Assembly: GCA_015066295.1 (NCBI GenBank)
Contig: SVOR01000003.1
Span: 1 to 64,000, forward strand
Direction of reading: 5' to 3'
Source: Oscillospiraceae bacterium
GTDB lineage: Bacteria > Bacillota > Clostridia > Oscillospirales > Acutalibacteraceae
Length of the DNA: 64,000 nt
The notes beneath the pieces were generated by a model. The model was not told where the DNA came from. It worked only from the letters and a program-made list of their open reading frames with translations, and did not search any database. Both the position numbers and the translations under genes were made by a program. Positions 49,676 through 59,000 of this stretch are shown here, one piece after another. The stretch's first letter is position 1. Each line of letters begins with the position of its first letter.

Positions 49676-52600
49676 ATGAAAAAATTTGTATCGGTATTTT
49701 TAGTGCTTATGCTGCTCTTATCGGCTCTGCCGATGGGACTATTCAGCATCACCGCAAGTGCGGAAACGGTCGATTATGACGATTTTGACATCTACGATGG
49801 TATTCTTGTTGAATATTTAGGTCCAGGTGGCGACGTTGTAATTCCGGCAACCGATGCCGACGGCAACCCTGTTACCGAAATTGATAGCAAGGCTTTTTAT
49901 GATAACGATGATATCACAAGCGTTGTTATTCCCGAAGGCATCACATGGATTGGTAGCGAAGCATTTTCTTTTTGCGACTATCTCGAAACTGTAAAGCTTC
50001 CATCTACGCTCCAAAAGTGTAGAATTTCTGTTTTCCGTATGTGCACCGCACTTAAAAATATTACAATTCCTGCAAAGCTTAAGGACGTTCCTCAGGACTT
50101 CTGCTCAGGTTGTACTTCTTTAGAGGAGGTTGTTATTTCATACGGCGTTGAGACAATTGGCGGATATGCATTTAGCGGTTTAAAAAGTCTTGAAAGTATA
50201 GTATTTCCTGAAACCGTAACCGATATTTACGGCTTGGCAATGGCGAACAGCAAAATGAACGTATGCAACGTTACTATTTGTAACCCTAATTGCAGCCTGG
50301 GATATATGGGATATGCCGGAAAAGAAGGTCGTGAGGCACCATTCAGCGCTGCTGACGGCGCGAATACAACCTGGAATTTTTTTGTGCCTGAAGATTCAAA
50401 GGTATTGGAAATCCTTCAAAATTTAGAAATTGAACGTTCAAGACTAATTGTGGCACAAAGTGGTTATTTTGAGAATTTGCCGGAAAATCAAATAGGATAC
50501 GGTATACCCTCGGATGACCCAATCGATTGTTATAAATATACGGTTGTAGATGGTGAGGCCGTAATAACAGATGTTATGCACAGTATAAGCGGCGACATTA
50601 CCATCCCATCGACCTTGGGGGGATATCCGGTTACTATAATTGGTAGCTATGCTTTTAATTACTGCGATGAAATTACAAGTATAACCATACCGAGTAGTGT
50701 TATTGGTATCGGAATTTCTGCGTTTGGATTTTGCACAGGTCTAGAAAAAGTAACTATAGGAAAAAATGTTCAAAGCATAGGTGAGTATGCTTTTTCTCAT
50801 TGCGAAAATCTTGAAAGTATAGCCGTCCCTAATAATGTTAAAACTATTGAAGATTTTGCATTTTCACATTGCTATAAGCTTAAAGAAATAAAAATTCCCG
50901 CCAACGTAAAAAGTGTGGGCGTGGGTGCTGTTGTTGGTTGCAGAGCTCTTGAAAGTCTCGTTGTTGAAGAGGGCAATACCGTTTATTACAGTAAAGATAA
51001 TTGTATTATTAAGAAATCAAATAACGAGCTTGTCGCAGGTTGTAAAAGCAGTGTGATTCCTAACAATATTAAAACAATAGGAAGATACGCATTTGCAGTA
51101 TGTCAAGAATTAAATGGTATAACGATACCTGATAGTGTAACAAGTATTGGTTGTTCCGCATTTGCATTTTGTGAAAACCTTGAAAGTATAGTTATTGGTA
51201 GTGGCGTAAAAAGAATAGAAGAATTTGCTTTTGAGCAGTGCAATAAACTTAGCATTGTTAAATTTAAGGGTAACAAAAACAACCTTTATATAGCTGCAAG
51301 CGGTAACGATGTTTTAAAGACAACTACGTGGTATTATGTTGGTTGCGGAAATCATAAATATTCCAACAACTGTGACGCAAGCTGTAACGTATGTGGTGCT
51401 ACCCGTACTGCACCGCATAGCTATAAGTCAAGCGTTACAAAGGCTACAACCTCTAAAAATGGTAAGATAGTTAAAACTTGTAGTGGTTGTAAGAAAAAGG
51501 TAACAAGCACTATATACTATGCAAAGAGCTTCTCGCTCTCTAAAACAAGCTTTACCTATAATGGTAAAGTACAAACCCCCACCGTTACGGTTAAGGATGC
51601 AAAGGGCAAGGTAATTGACCCCAAATACTACACCTTAAGCTATTCGTCGGGCAGAAAGAATGTCGGCACATACAAGATAAAGGTAACTCTTAAGGGTAAT
51701 TATAGCGGTAGCAAAACACTCAGCTATAAGATAAATCCGATAAGCATATCCAAGTGTAAGGTTAGCATTTCGGGTACTTCCTACACCTACAACGGCAAGA
51801 CAATTAAGCCGAGTGTTAAGGTATTATCTGCCGGCGGCAGTACACTTAAAAACGGCACACACTATACCGTAACCTATTCAAAGGGCTGTAAAGCTCCCGG
51901 CACCTATAAGGTAACCGTTAAGATGAAGGGTAGCTATTCGGGTAGCAAGAGCTTTACCTACAAGATTAACCCGATTAGCATATCTAAGTGTAAGGTTAGC
52001 ATTTCGGGCACAAGCTATTACTATAATGGCAAGGTTATTAAACCGAGTGTTAAGGTATTATCTGCCGGTGGCAGCACACTTAAAAATGGTACACACTACA
52101 CCGTAAGTTATTCGTCGGGTTGTAAAAATCCCGGTACCTACAAGGTAGTAGTTAAGATGAAGGGTACCTACTCGGGTAGCAAAACCTTTACCTATACCAT
52201 TAAACCGCAAATAAAGATTTCTACCTGTCAGATAAGCCTTTCAGGAACATCTTACACCTACAACGGCAAAACGCAAACACCGAGTGTAACGGTAGTAAAT
52301 GCCGAAGGCACAACACTCAAAAACGGTACACACTATACCGTAAGCTATTCATCGGGTCGAAAGAATATCGGCACATACAAGGTAACCGTAAAGATGAAGG
52401 GTGCCTATACAGGAAGTAAAACCTTAACCTATAAGATCAACCCGATAAGTATATCTAAGTGTAAGGTAAGCATTTCGGCTACAAGCTACACCTACAACGG
52501 CAAAGCCAAGACCCCCAGCATAACGGTTAAGACCGCAAGTGGTACTACACTTAAAAAGGATACGCACTACACAGTAAGCTATTCATCCGGCAGAATTAAC

Positions 52601-53008
52601 GTTGGCACCTACAAGGTGACTGTAAAGATGAAGGGCACCTACTCGGGAAGTCAGACCTTTACTTTCGATATATTGCCGCCCAAAACGAGTATTACCTCAC
52701 TTGTGGAAAACGGCAAAACATTGAAGGTTGATTTTGCCAAGAAAACCACACAGGTGACAGGCTATGAGATACAGTATGCAACCGACGCTGACTTTACCGA
52801 TGCGCTCACTAAGACTATAGCCGATTATAATACAACAAGTGCTACAATAACAGAACTTAAATCGGGAGCAACGTATTATGTACGTGTTCGCACCTACAAA
52901 ACGGTAAACGGAGTTAATTATTATAGCGGTTGGTCAAGTGTTCAGTCCATCAAAACAACGGGATTTTTGCCCGATGATAATGCCGGCTGGATTCCGGGTT
53001 GGTATTGA
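49676..53008 (+). CDS. Secreted BspA-like leucine-rich-repeat protein with MBG-type repeats and FnIII domain
   Basis: The 1110-residue exported protein has a signal peptide (residues 1-30). BspA-type leucine-rich repeats occupy about 40-190 and 300-540 (ITIPSSVIGIGISAFGFCTG, TIGKNVQSIGEYAFSHCENL). A short Cys-rich linker follows. Five MBG-like repeats of about 78 residues occupy 620-1000 (SISGTSYTYNGK, then YKVTVKMKGSYSGSKSFTY). A fibronectin-III-like domain lies near 1005-1100. Such proteins mediate adhesion. Repeats 2 and 3 are almost identical in DNA, hinting at recent duplication. No anchor motif is seen at the C-terminus. Monocistronic between terminators. Confidence 0.88.
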   Translation: MKKFVSVFLVLMLLLSALPMGLFSITASAETVDYDDFDIYDGILVEYLGPGGDVVIPATDADGNPVTEIDSKAFYDNDDITSVVIPEGITWIGSEAFSFCDYLETVKLPSTLQKCRISVFRMCTALKNITIPAKLKDVPQDFCSGCTSLEEVVISYGVETIGGYAFSGLKSLESIVFPETVTDIYGLAMANSKMNVCNVTICNPNCSLGYMGYAGKEGREAPFSAADGANTTWNFFVPEDSKVLEILQNLEIERSRLIVAQSGYFENLPENQIGYGIPSDDPIDCYKYTVVDGEAVITDVMHSISGDITIPSTLGGYPVTIIGSYAFNYCDEITSITIPSSVIGIGISAFGFCTGLEKVTIGKNVQSIGEYAFSHCENLESIAVPNNVKTIEDFAFSHCYKLKEIKIPANVKSVGVGAVVGCRALESLVVEEGNTVYYSKDNCIIKKSNNELVAGCKSSVIPNNIKTIGRYAFAVCQELNGITIPDSVTSIGCSAFAFCENLESIVIGSGVKRIEEFAFEQCNKLSIVKFKGNKNNLYIAASGNDVLKTTTWYYVGCGNHKYSNNCDASCNVCGATRTAPHSYKSSVTKATTSKNGKIVKTCSGCKKKVTSTIYYAKSFSLSKTSFTYNGKVQTPTVTVKDAKGKVIDPKYYTLSYSSGRKNVGTYKIKVTLKGNYSGSKTLSYKINPISISKCKVSISGTSYTYNGKTIKPSVKVLSAGGSTLKNGTHYTVTYSKGCKAPGTYKVTVKMKGSYSGSKSFTYKINPISISKCKVSISGTSYYYNGKVIKPSVKVLSAGGSTLKNGTHYTVSYSSGCKNPGTYKVVVKMKGTYSGSKTFTYTIKPQIKISTCQISLSGTSYTYNGKTQTPSVTVVNAEGTTLKNGTHYTVSYSSGRKNIGTYKVTVKMKGAYTGSKTLTYKINPISISKCKVSISATSYTYNGKAKTPSITVKTASGTTLKKDTHYTVSYSSGRINVGTYKVTVKMKGTYSGSQTFTFDILPPKTSITSLVENGKTLKVDFAKKTTQVTGYEIQYATDADFTDALTKTIADYNTTSATITELKSGATYYVRVRTYKTVNGVNYYSGWSSVQSIKTTGFLPDDNAGWIPGWY

Positions 53009-53020
53009 TACTAATATAAC

Positions 53021-53050
53021 AAAAAAGCACCGAGAAATCGGTGCTTTTTT
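53021..53050 (+). terminator. Rho-independent terminator of the BspA-like gene
   Basis: GCACCGA (53027-53033) and TCGGTGC (53038-53044) with GAAA loop, six A before and six T after. It can act on both strands. Confidence 0.9.
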
Positions 53051-53078
53051 TAGGATTTAGGATTTAGGATGTAGGGTG
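53051..53078. repeat. TTTAGGA tandem repeat tract, copy 5
   Basis: TAGGATT, TAGGATT, TAGGATG and TAGGGTG units begin in the T-run of the terminator and lead directly into the GC-rich element. Confidence 0.8.
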
Positions 53079-53156
53079 CGGGTGTCCGGTGGACACCTCT
53101 ACGAGTAGAAGCACCGACCGAGGCGGCAGCCGAGATAGGTGTCCTCGACATCCTGT
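53072..53156 (+). repeat. GC-rich REP-like element, second copy
   Basis: It matches the element in the RAYT pseudogene (13836-13927, opposite strand). Both have the GTGTCCGGTGGACAC palindrome, CTCTACGA and GCACCGACCGAGGCGGCAG in the same order. Here the right end diverges to AGGTGTCCTCGACATCCTG, itself weakly palindromic. Confidence 0.85.
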
Positions 53157-53172
53157 TTTTATAGTCCTAATT

Positions 53173-54156
53173 TTAATCTTCTTTATATACTCTGACATAA
53201 TCTACAATCAATGCATCGGGCAGTAAATTATCATTAACAGCGCCGCCCCAAGAACCAAACTCGGTTGTGATTTTAAGATAAGTCTCCACCTCACAAGAGC
53301 CAAGGAAGTTGCTTTGTGTATTATCAAATTTATTTGTTTGAATACCGTCAACGTAAAAATAGTATCCGTTTTCATTCCAAAGTAGTGCAAAGGTATGAAA
53401 CTTGCCGTCATAAAGCTTTTTATTTCTGCTTTCACAACCTTGTGATTTATGGTCTGCACCATACCCGTCGCAATGAATAGCGTGGTTTATAAGGCCGTTT
53501 TTAACGTTAAAGCTCTCCATAATATCAATTTCGGCACCGTCTACTGCACCATTACCAACCTTTGAAACGTTGCTCATAAGCCAAAATGCCGACCAGCAAC
53601 CTGTGGCTTTGGGTAGTTTACATTTAATTTCAAAATATCCGCGTGCTTGTGCAAACAGGTTACGCTCCCGTTTAGTTCTTGAACGAACGCCGCCCGAAAT
53701 CAAACTGCCATCATTAGCCCTTGAAACACCTACGTGGAGGTTGCCGTCCTTGAGCCAGACCATATCATCATCCCATTTGCCACCTATATCACCGCGGTTC
53801 CATTCGGGGCAACGTTCCCACTTTTTCGAATCAAGCTTGTCGCCTTCAAAATCATCAAAGAACGAAAGGGTGTATTTTTGACCGTCTAAAATAAAGGTCT
53901 CTCCAACAGGTATAAATTTATCCACAGTGGGTTCACCGCTTTCATTATTATTGCTTTCGGTTGGTTTACTACTGCTTGAATCGCTTGAGCTTTGGTCGCT
54001 CGAAGTGTCAGACGGGGTAGAGGAGGATGAATAACTATTGGTACTGTTATCGTTTGATGATATAAGGTCATTGTTTGCAGTAATCTTTTTATCAGCACAA
54101 GCGCAAAGTGTAAAAAGAAGCGCCGTACAAGAAAAAAGTGCTAAAATTTTTCTCAT
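53173..54156 (-). CDS. Glycoside hydrolase family 16 lipoprotein (beta-glucanase)
   Basis: The lipoprotein signal MRKILALFSCTALLFTLCAC is followed by a Ser-rich linker (residues about 25-70) and a GH16 beta-jelly-roll. The catalytic EIDIMES motif lies near residue 214. Substrate-cleft residues (WSAFWLMSNV, AIHCDGYG) agree. GH16 enzymes cleave beta-1,3 or mixed-linkage beta-glucans, galactans or related polymers. ATG at 54156 follows AAGGAG; a longer TTG reading to 54174 would overlap that site. Single gene on the minus strand after the BspA gene. Confidence 0.92.
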   Translation of the reverse strand: MRKILALFSCTALLFTLCACADKKITANNDLISSNDNSTNSYSSSSTPSDTSSDQSSSDSSSSKPTESNNNESGEPTVDKFIPVGETFILDGQKYTLSFFDDFEGDKLDSKKWERCPEWNRGDIGGKWDDDMVWLKDGNLHVGVSRANDGSLISGGVRSRTKRERNLFAQARGYFEIKCKLPKATGCWSAFWLMSNVSKVGNGAVDGAEIDIMESFNVKNGLINHAIHCDGYGADHKSQGCESRNKKLYDGKFHTFALLWNENGYYFYVDGIQTNKFDNTQSNFLGSCEVETYLKITTEFGSWGGAVNDNLLPDALIVDYVRVYKED

Positions 54157-54181
54157 ATAAATAACTCCTTGCAAATGTATT

Positions 54182-55531
54182 TTACATTCTAAGTCCCTTT
54201 GGATAGTGGTTTTTAGCGGTGCCGTTTACTGCCTTTATGCCACCGAGTGAGTGGCCTTCAACCGTCACAACACCCCAACCGTTTTGGCAGTCTACCTCAA
54301 TTTCCTCGCCATGCAGATATTTTTGTATTTTCTCATCGGTGGGCGATAATTCAACTTTATTTTTAAAGTGTTTACCCATCGCCATAAAGAATTGGTGGTG
54401 CGGTTGGATATAGTTTTTCTTGATTTCACCAATAGTTACGCCACAACTAAATGCGCCGTCGGGCACGTAAAAGTCGGGTGTGAAATATACAACGTTGTCA
54501 CCGTAAAGGGCAACGTTTTCTTTTTTATAGGCGGTGAGAGTCTTATCCAAAAAATCAAACACAAGGGACGGTATTTTTTGTGTTTTACCGCCGCTTGTTT
54601 TGGTGTAAGGTACCGCTTCCTCGGTATTATGCAATACCGCCATAAACTGTCCTTCGCCGCTTGCTATGTGCGGGTAAAATCTGCGACAAAGATTTATGTT
54701 TTCGGTTTTACATCCGTAAAAGCAAATGCCGTCGGCCGTCGAGTCGGCAACACTTTGTTTAACACTAACAAGCTCAAATTCAGGGTGCGATGACAAGAAG
54801 TTATCAACCACCATCTCGTTTTCATCGAGCGAAAAGGTGCAGGTCGCATAGACGATATATCCGCCGTTTTTAAGCGCTTTTGCGGCATTTTCGAGTATAT
54901 CTGCCTGCCTTTCGGCACACATTTTTACGTTTTGCACACTCCACTCCGATATGGCAACGTCGTCCTTTCTGAACATACCCTCACCCGAGCAAGGGGCATC
55001 AACCATAATCATATCAAAGGTGCTTTCAAATTTGCTTGCAAGGCGCGACGTATCCATACAGGTGGTAACGCAGTTTTCTAATCCTAAGCGCTCAATATTA
55101 CCGGTCAGTATTTTACAACGCGACGGTATAATTTCGTTAGATACAAGTACGCCGTTTGCCCCAAGCTTATTCTTTATTTGTGTAGATTTTCCACCCGGTG
55201 CGGCGCACATATCGAGTATCTTCCAATCGGGTTTTATATCTATACATTCGGCAGGCGCCATAGCGGCAGGCTCTTGCACGTAGATAAGCCCTGCATGGTG
55301 GTAGGGGTGAAGCCCCACCTTGTCATAGTTAAGATAAAATCCGTTATCGACGTAAGGGATTTTTTCGTTGCCAAAAACATTGATTTTCTCAAAATCTTTA
55401 AGCGAAATTTTATCGGTGTTAACCCTGTATGCCTTTATGGGCGTCCCGTTAAGTGCCGCAATAAATTTATCATAATCGTCACCGAGAAGCGACTTCATAC
55501 GCTCGCAAAATTCAAATGGTAGCTGTTTCAT
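54182..55531 (-). CDS. RsmF/YebU-type rRNA (cytosine-C5) methyltransferase, RsmB/NOP family
   Basis: The 449-residue enzyme has the SAM motif LDMCAAPGGKSTQIKNKLG and the catalytic cysteine motifs VDAPCSGEGMFRKD and YATCTFSLDENE. A C-terminal RNA-binding domain (residues 300-449) follows. It methylates C5 of a cytosine in 16S rRNA. The stretch near residue 320 (SGGKTQKIPSL) is encoded by DNA that looks like a degenerate REP repeat. The start overlaps the end of rsmE by four bases. Confidence 0.9.
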   Translation of the reverse strand: MKQLPFEFCERMKSLLGDDYDKFIAALNGTPIKAYRVNTDKISLKDFEKINVFGNEKIPYVDNGFYLNYDKVGLHPYHHAGLIYVQEPAAMAPAECIDIKPDWKILDMCAAPGGKSTQIKNKLGANGVLVSNEIIPSRCKILTGNIERLGLENCVTTCMDTSRLASKFESTFDMIMVDAPCSGEGMFRKDDVAISEWSVQNVKMCAERQADILENAAKALKNGGYIVYATCTFSLDENEMVVDNFLSSHPEFELVSVKQSVADSTADGICFYGCKTENINLCRRFYPHIASGEGQFMAVLHNTEEAVPYTKTSGGKTQKIPSLVFDFLDKTLTAYKKENVALYGDNVVYFTPDFYVPDGAFSCGVTIGEIKKNYIQPHHQFFMAMGKHFKNKVELSPTDEKIQKYLHGEEIEVDCQNGWGVVTVEGHSLGGIKAVNGTAKNHYPKGLRM

Positions 55532-56280
55532 ATATTATCACCACTATCCATTTCGATTTGCAGCATGCACATACCTACTGCCGTTATTGCGGCGGTTTCG
55601 GTGCGAAGTATACGCTTGCCGAGTGAAATTGAAATGCCACCCATATTTTTAGCCTTTTCGATTTCATCCTCGCTAAATCCACCCTCGGGACCGATGAGTA
55701 TGCCGACGTTTTTGCAATTTTTAAGTTTTTGAAGGGCCAAAACCGTGTCGGCCATTCCGTTTTCGTTTTCGTAAGGTACAAGCAATAAATCGTAGTCTTT
55801 CGCCATATTTAGCGCGGTGTTATAATCACAAACGGGTAACACCTCGGGAATACTGCTGCGCTTGCTCTGTTTAGCGGCGCTTTCGGCTACTGCTTGCCAA
55901 CGCGCAACCTTTGACTTTTTCTTTTTATCGTCAAGCTTTACAACCGAGTATTTCATTTCAACCGGTGTAACAGTGGCAACGCCAAGCTCGACCGCCTTTT
56001 GTATAATAAGCTCTAATTTATCACCCTTAGGCAGCCCTTGCAGCAGATGAATTTTAACGGGCAATTCGGTCGCTTGGTAATCCTCACTTATAACTTCAGC
56101 TATAACAGTATCTGTGCTAAATTCGGCAAGGCGACACAAATCACTCTTGCCATCAAAACTAACAAGAAACTCGTCGCCAACGTTCATACGCAAAACGTTT
56201 TTTATATGATTATAATCAGCACCGATAATATAATATTGACCGAGTGCATCCTTGGGTTCATTAACAAAAAAGTTATACAC
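55528..56280 (-). CDS. rsmE: 16S rRNA (uracil(1498)-N3)-methyltransferase
   Basis: The 250-residue SPOUT-class methyltransferase has an N-terminal PUA-like domain (IIGADYNHIKNVLRMNVGDE). The knotted C-terminal domain has IGPEGGFSEDEIEKAKN and LGKRILRTETAAITAVG. It modifies U1498 in the decoding centre. It is first in a coupled pair with rsmF. Confidence 0.95.
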   Translation of the reverse strand: MYNFFVNEPKDALGQYYIIGADYNHIKNVLRMNVGDEFLVSFDGKSDLCRLAEFSTDTVIAEVISEDYQATELPVKIHLLQGLPKGDKLELIIQKAVELGVATVTPVEMKYSVVKLDDKKKKSKVARWQAVAESAAKQSKRSSIPEVLPVCDYNTALNMAKDYDLLLVPYENENGMADTVLALQKLKNCKNVGILIGPEGGFSEDEIEKAKNMGGISISLGKRILRTETAAITAVGMCMLQIEMDSGDNI

Positions 56281-56315
56281 GTCTTTACCTCACCAAAAAT
56301 ACTTTATTTAAGTAT

Positions 56316-56419
56316 AATGATTGTAGTTTGTCGAAGCGCGAAAAGCGCTTCGACAAGCCACTTTAAAAGTGGCATAGGCAAAATCAAATATTTGTATTTG
56401 ATTTCGCGCGACAATCATT
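56316..56419. repeat. Cloverleaf palindromic element 1
   Basis: A 9-bp outer stem (AATGATTGT 56316-56324 with ACAATCATT 56411-56419) encloses three hairpins. TTGTCGAAGCGC pairs with its complement at 56345-56356. GCCACTT pairs with AAGTGGC at 56367-56373. AAATCAAATA pairs with TATTTGATTT at 56395-56404. It lies upstream of rsmE with no gene. Confidence 0.85.
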
Positions 56420-56421
56420 GA

Positions 56422-56511
56422 AATGGTTAAAGGCAAATTTTCTTCGAAAATTTGCTATAAAATCAAAGATTTTATGTCGAAACTTATCAGTTTCGACTTT
56501 CAGTAACCATT
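56422..56511. repeat. Cloverleaf palindromic element 2
   Basis: An 8-bp outer stem (AATGGTTA 56422-56429 with TAACCATT 56504-56511) encloses three perfect hairpins. Their left arms are GCAAATTTTC (56433), ATAAAATC (56457) and GTCGAAAC (56476). Same four-way design as element 1 but unrelated stem sequences. Confidence 0.85.
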
Positions 56512-56541
56512 ATAAAACAATTATAAGGATTTTACAAGAAT

Positions 56542-56570
56542 AAAAAAACTCGTTCCTTCGAACGAGTTTT
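56542..56570 (-). terminator. Rho-independent terminator for tRNA-Leu
   Basis: On the minus strand a perfect 11-bp stem (AAAACTCGTTC with GAACGAGTTTT, 56545-56570) with tetraloop is followed by T residues. A second hairpin, AAAGCACTTG with CAAGTGCTTT, lies closer to the tRNA at 56591-56617. Confidence 0.8.
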
Positions 56571-56623
56571 GGTGCGGATATATAATAAAGAAAGCACTTG
56601 CTAAAAACAAGTGCTTTTAAAAA

Positions 56624-56710
56624 TGGTGCGGATAACAGGACTTGAACCTGCACCGAGTTGCCCCGACTAGAACCTGAATCTAGCGCGTCTGCCAGTTCCG
56701 CCATATCCGC
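56624..56710 (-). tRNA. tRNA-Leu (CAG anticodon)
   Basis: On the minus strand acceptor arms GCGGATA and TATCCGC pair. The anticodon loop TTCAGGT is closed by CTAGA/TCTAG and gives anticodon CAG. A long variable arm and T-loop GTTCAAG follow, and CCA is encoded at 56624-56626. Length 84 nt plus CCA is right for leucine. Partial copies of its 5' end lie upstream at 56859 and 57031, and a 3'-end copy downstream at 56571. Confidence 0.95.
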
Positions 56711-57052
56711 ATATTAAATTGTTTAATGGGGCAGCCGCGCCCCGCGTGACTCTTGCGGTGCCCGAAATTTTTAACGGCTCAGGTTTCGCCTAAAAATTTC
56801 GACCGCGGCGCCTTTTTGACCTTCGCCTAATCTCACACCGTGAGGGCTTGGTCAAAAACTGCCAGTTCCGCCATATCCGCATATTAAATTGTTTAACGGG
56901 GCAGCCGCGCCCCGCGCTTGCCCTCAGAAATATAGTCGCACTGCTCGCTTGGAGCGCATCGCATTGCTCCTTATTTCTTCACCTCAGCGTCACGCCTTTA
57001 TCGTCCACCGGACGCGGCGCACCGCTTCGCCCAGTTCCGCCATATCCGCATA
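56689..57052 (-). repeat. Repeated 5' ends of tRNA-Leu separated by hairpin-rich inserts
   Basis: The tRNA 5' end plus upstream flank (56689-56746) is repeated at 56859-56916 with one mismatch over 58 bases. A third, 22-base copy is at 57031-57052. The inserts hold GC-rich palindromes (GGGGC with GCCCC, CGAAATTTTTA with TAAAAATTTCG, TTTTTGACC with GGTCAAAAA). No protein gene is supported here. Confidence 0.85.
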
Positions 57053-57087
57053 GCAAATAATATTATATTCACAAATAAGATAAAAGT

Positions 57088-57119
57088 CAAGAAAAAACCG
57101 CGGCATATTGCCGCGGTTT
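57088..57119 (-). terminator. Rho-independent terminator of fucI
   Basis: AAACCGCGGCA (57095-57105) and TGCCGCGGTTT (57109-57119) form a perfect 11-bp stem, followed on the minus strand by T residues. Confidence 0.9.
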
Positions 57120-57124
57120 GAAAA

Positions 57125-58939
57125 TTACTTTCTTATATTTTTGTACATCGGTCCATAGGCTGCGCAGGCTCTGTAATCCTGTCCTTCCTTGTCCATACCA
57201 AATGCGTTCCAAGCTGATGGACGGAAAATCTTGTCCTCAGGTACGTTGTGCATTGATACGGGGATGCGGAGAATAGAGCAGAGCGTAATTAAATCGGCAC
57301 CGATATGCCCGTAAGAAATTGCGCCATGGTTAGCGCCCCAATTTGCCATAACCTCATAAACGGTCTTAAAGGGGCTGCCGTCTTTGCCGTCACAACGTGG
57401 TGCAAACCATGTGCAAGGCCAGGTGTAGTCGGTGCGCTTCCAAAGTGTATCCGAAACGTCCTCGGGCAGAGCAACTGTCCAACCCTCTGCAATTTGAAGT
57501 ACGGGGCCAAGACCCTTAACGAGGTTAAGACGAATCATTGTTACGGGCATTTCAGTCTTTGTTTCAAAGCGAGAGGAATATCCGCCGCCACGGAAGTAGC
57601 CAAGGTCGGCATAGTTCCAGGTTGTAGCGTCCATAATCTTCTGCTGGTCTTCTTCGGTAATATTATACCATTCTTTCATTACAGCATTACCGTTTTCATC
57701 ACGACATTCTCCACAAGCATCAAGACAGCATGCACCCGAGTTTATAAGGTGAATAATACCGTTTGAGTTCTTTGCCTTGCCTTCAAGCGAATAATTAGCG
57801 GCACGCTTAACGGCATCCTCGCTCCAATAAGTGCGAACGTCGGCAAACATTTGGGCACGATTGGTGAGCAGCTTCATAAACAGCATACCAAGGCCGTTAA
57901 GGACGTCGTTTTCGGTAGCAAGAATATATGGCTCGCGCGCACCCTCCCAGTCGAACGAGGTATTGAGCATTGCCTCAGGGAAGTCGCAGTTGGGGTAGAA
58001 GTCGGTCCATTGACGCTGACCCTGGAAGCCTGCGGCAATAGCGTTATGACCAACCATTTCCTCCTCGCAGCCTTCGGGTAAGTTTTTATTGCCGTTCATA
58101 AGGTCCTTAATTATAACCATCATTTTAACAACAAATTCCCAGTCGGCATCCTTACGCTCGCGAGATTTTTGTAATTCGGCAGGGTTCTTATCAAAGCCCT
58201 CTTTGCAGTATTTTTTAGCCCATTTTAAAGCCTTTTCATACTCAGACTTATCGTAAATCTCCTCGGTCATTCGACGGATAATTTCAACCTCGTCAACCGA
58301 TTCAACACGCATACCGAGGTATTCTTCGATAAATTCGGGGCTGATAATGGAGCCGCCAATACCCATACAAATAGAGCCAATCTGCAAATATGATTTACCA
58401 CGCATTGTGGCGGCGGCAACGGCTGCACGTGCAAAGCGGAGGAGCTTTTCCTTAACGTCCTCAGGCACACAGGTAACCTCATCAAGATTTTGTACGTCGT
58501 GGCCGTAAATACCAAATGCAGGCAGACCCTTTTGAGCGTGAGTTGCAAGCACCGATGCCAAATAAACCGCACCGGGACGTTCGGTACCGTTAAAGCCCCA
58601 AACACCCTTAATTGTCATAGGGTCGGTATCCATTGTTTCCGAACCGTAGCACCAGCAGGGAGTTACGGTAAGCGTAATATCAACACCGGCCTTTCTGAAT
58701 TTGTCGGCGCAGGCGGCAGCCTCACCAACGCGACCGATGGTTGTATCGGCTATAATAACCTTTACGGGCTCGCCGTTGGAATATCTAAGATTTTCTTCAA
58801 AGAGCTTTTTTGCGGCATTAGCCATAGCCATTGTTTGCTCCTCAAGTGATTCACGTACTTTAAGTACACCGCGTCGACCGTCAATGGTGGGACGGATGCC
58901 GATTACGGGATAATCGCCAATCAATCTGTTCTTAGCCAT
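57125..58939 (-). CDS. fucI: L-fucose isomerase
   Basis: The 604-residue enzyme converts L-fucose (and D-arabinose) to the ketose. Family blocks are [20 protein letters not shown] at the N-terminus, [57 protein letters not shown], and the C-terminal [20 protein letters not shown] with [20 protein letters not shown]. Length fits E. coli FucI (about 591). The rest of a fucose pathway is not adjacent. It is divergent from an AraC regulator, which likely responds to fucose. Confidence 0.94.
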   Translation of the reverse strand: MAKNRLIGDYPVIGIRPTIDGRRGVLKVRESLEEQTMAMANAAKKLFEENLRYSNGEPVKVIIADTTIGRVGEAAACADKFRKAGVDITLTVTPCWCYGSETMDTDPMTIKGVWGFNGTERPGAVYLASVLATHAQKGLPAFGIYGHDVQNLDEVTCVPEDVKEKLLRFARAAVAAATMRGKSYLQIGSICMGIGGSIISPEFIEEYLGMRVESVDEVEIIRRMTEEIYDKSEYEKALKWAKKYCKEGFDKNPAELQKSRERKDADWEFVVKMMVIIKDLMNGNKNLPEGCEEEMVGHNAIAAGFQGQRQWTDFYPNCDFPEAMLNTSFDWEGAREPYILATENDVLNGLGMLFMKLLTNRAQMFADVRTYWSEDAVKRAANYSLEGKAKNSNGIIHLINSGACCLDACGECRDENGNAVMKEWYNITEEDQQKIMDATTWNYADLGYFRGGGYSSRFETKTEMPVTMIRLNLVKGLGPVLQIAEGWTVALPEDVSDTLWKRTDYTWPCTWFAPRCDGKDGSPFKTVYEVMANWGANHGAISYGHIGADLITLCSILRIPVSMHNVPEDKIFRPSAWNAFGMDKEGQDYRACAAYGPMYKNIRK

Positions 58940-59000
58940 ATTTAATATCCTCCTAATAAATTATGGTATTTTTATTATAATTGTAAAATATAATTTTTTC

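Noticed and set aside
56848-57060. Open frame of 70 codons beside the tRNA repeats
   Set aside because: It lies wholly in hairpin and tRNA-fragment repeats, and no ribosome-binding site or family is seen.
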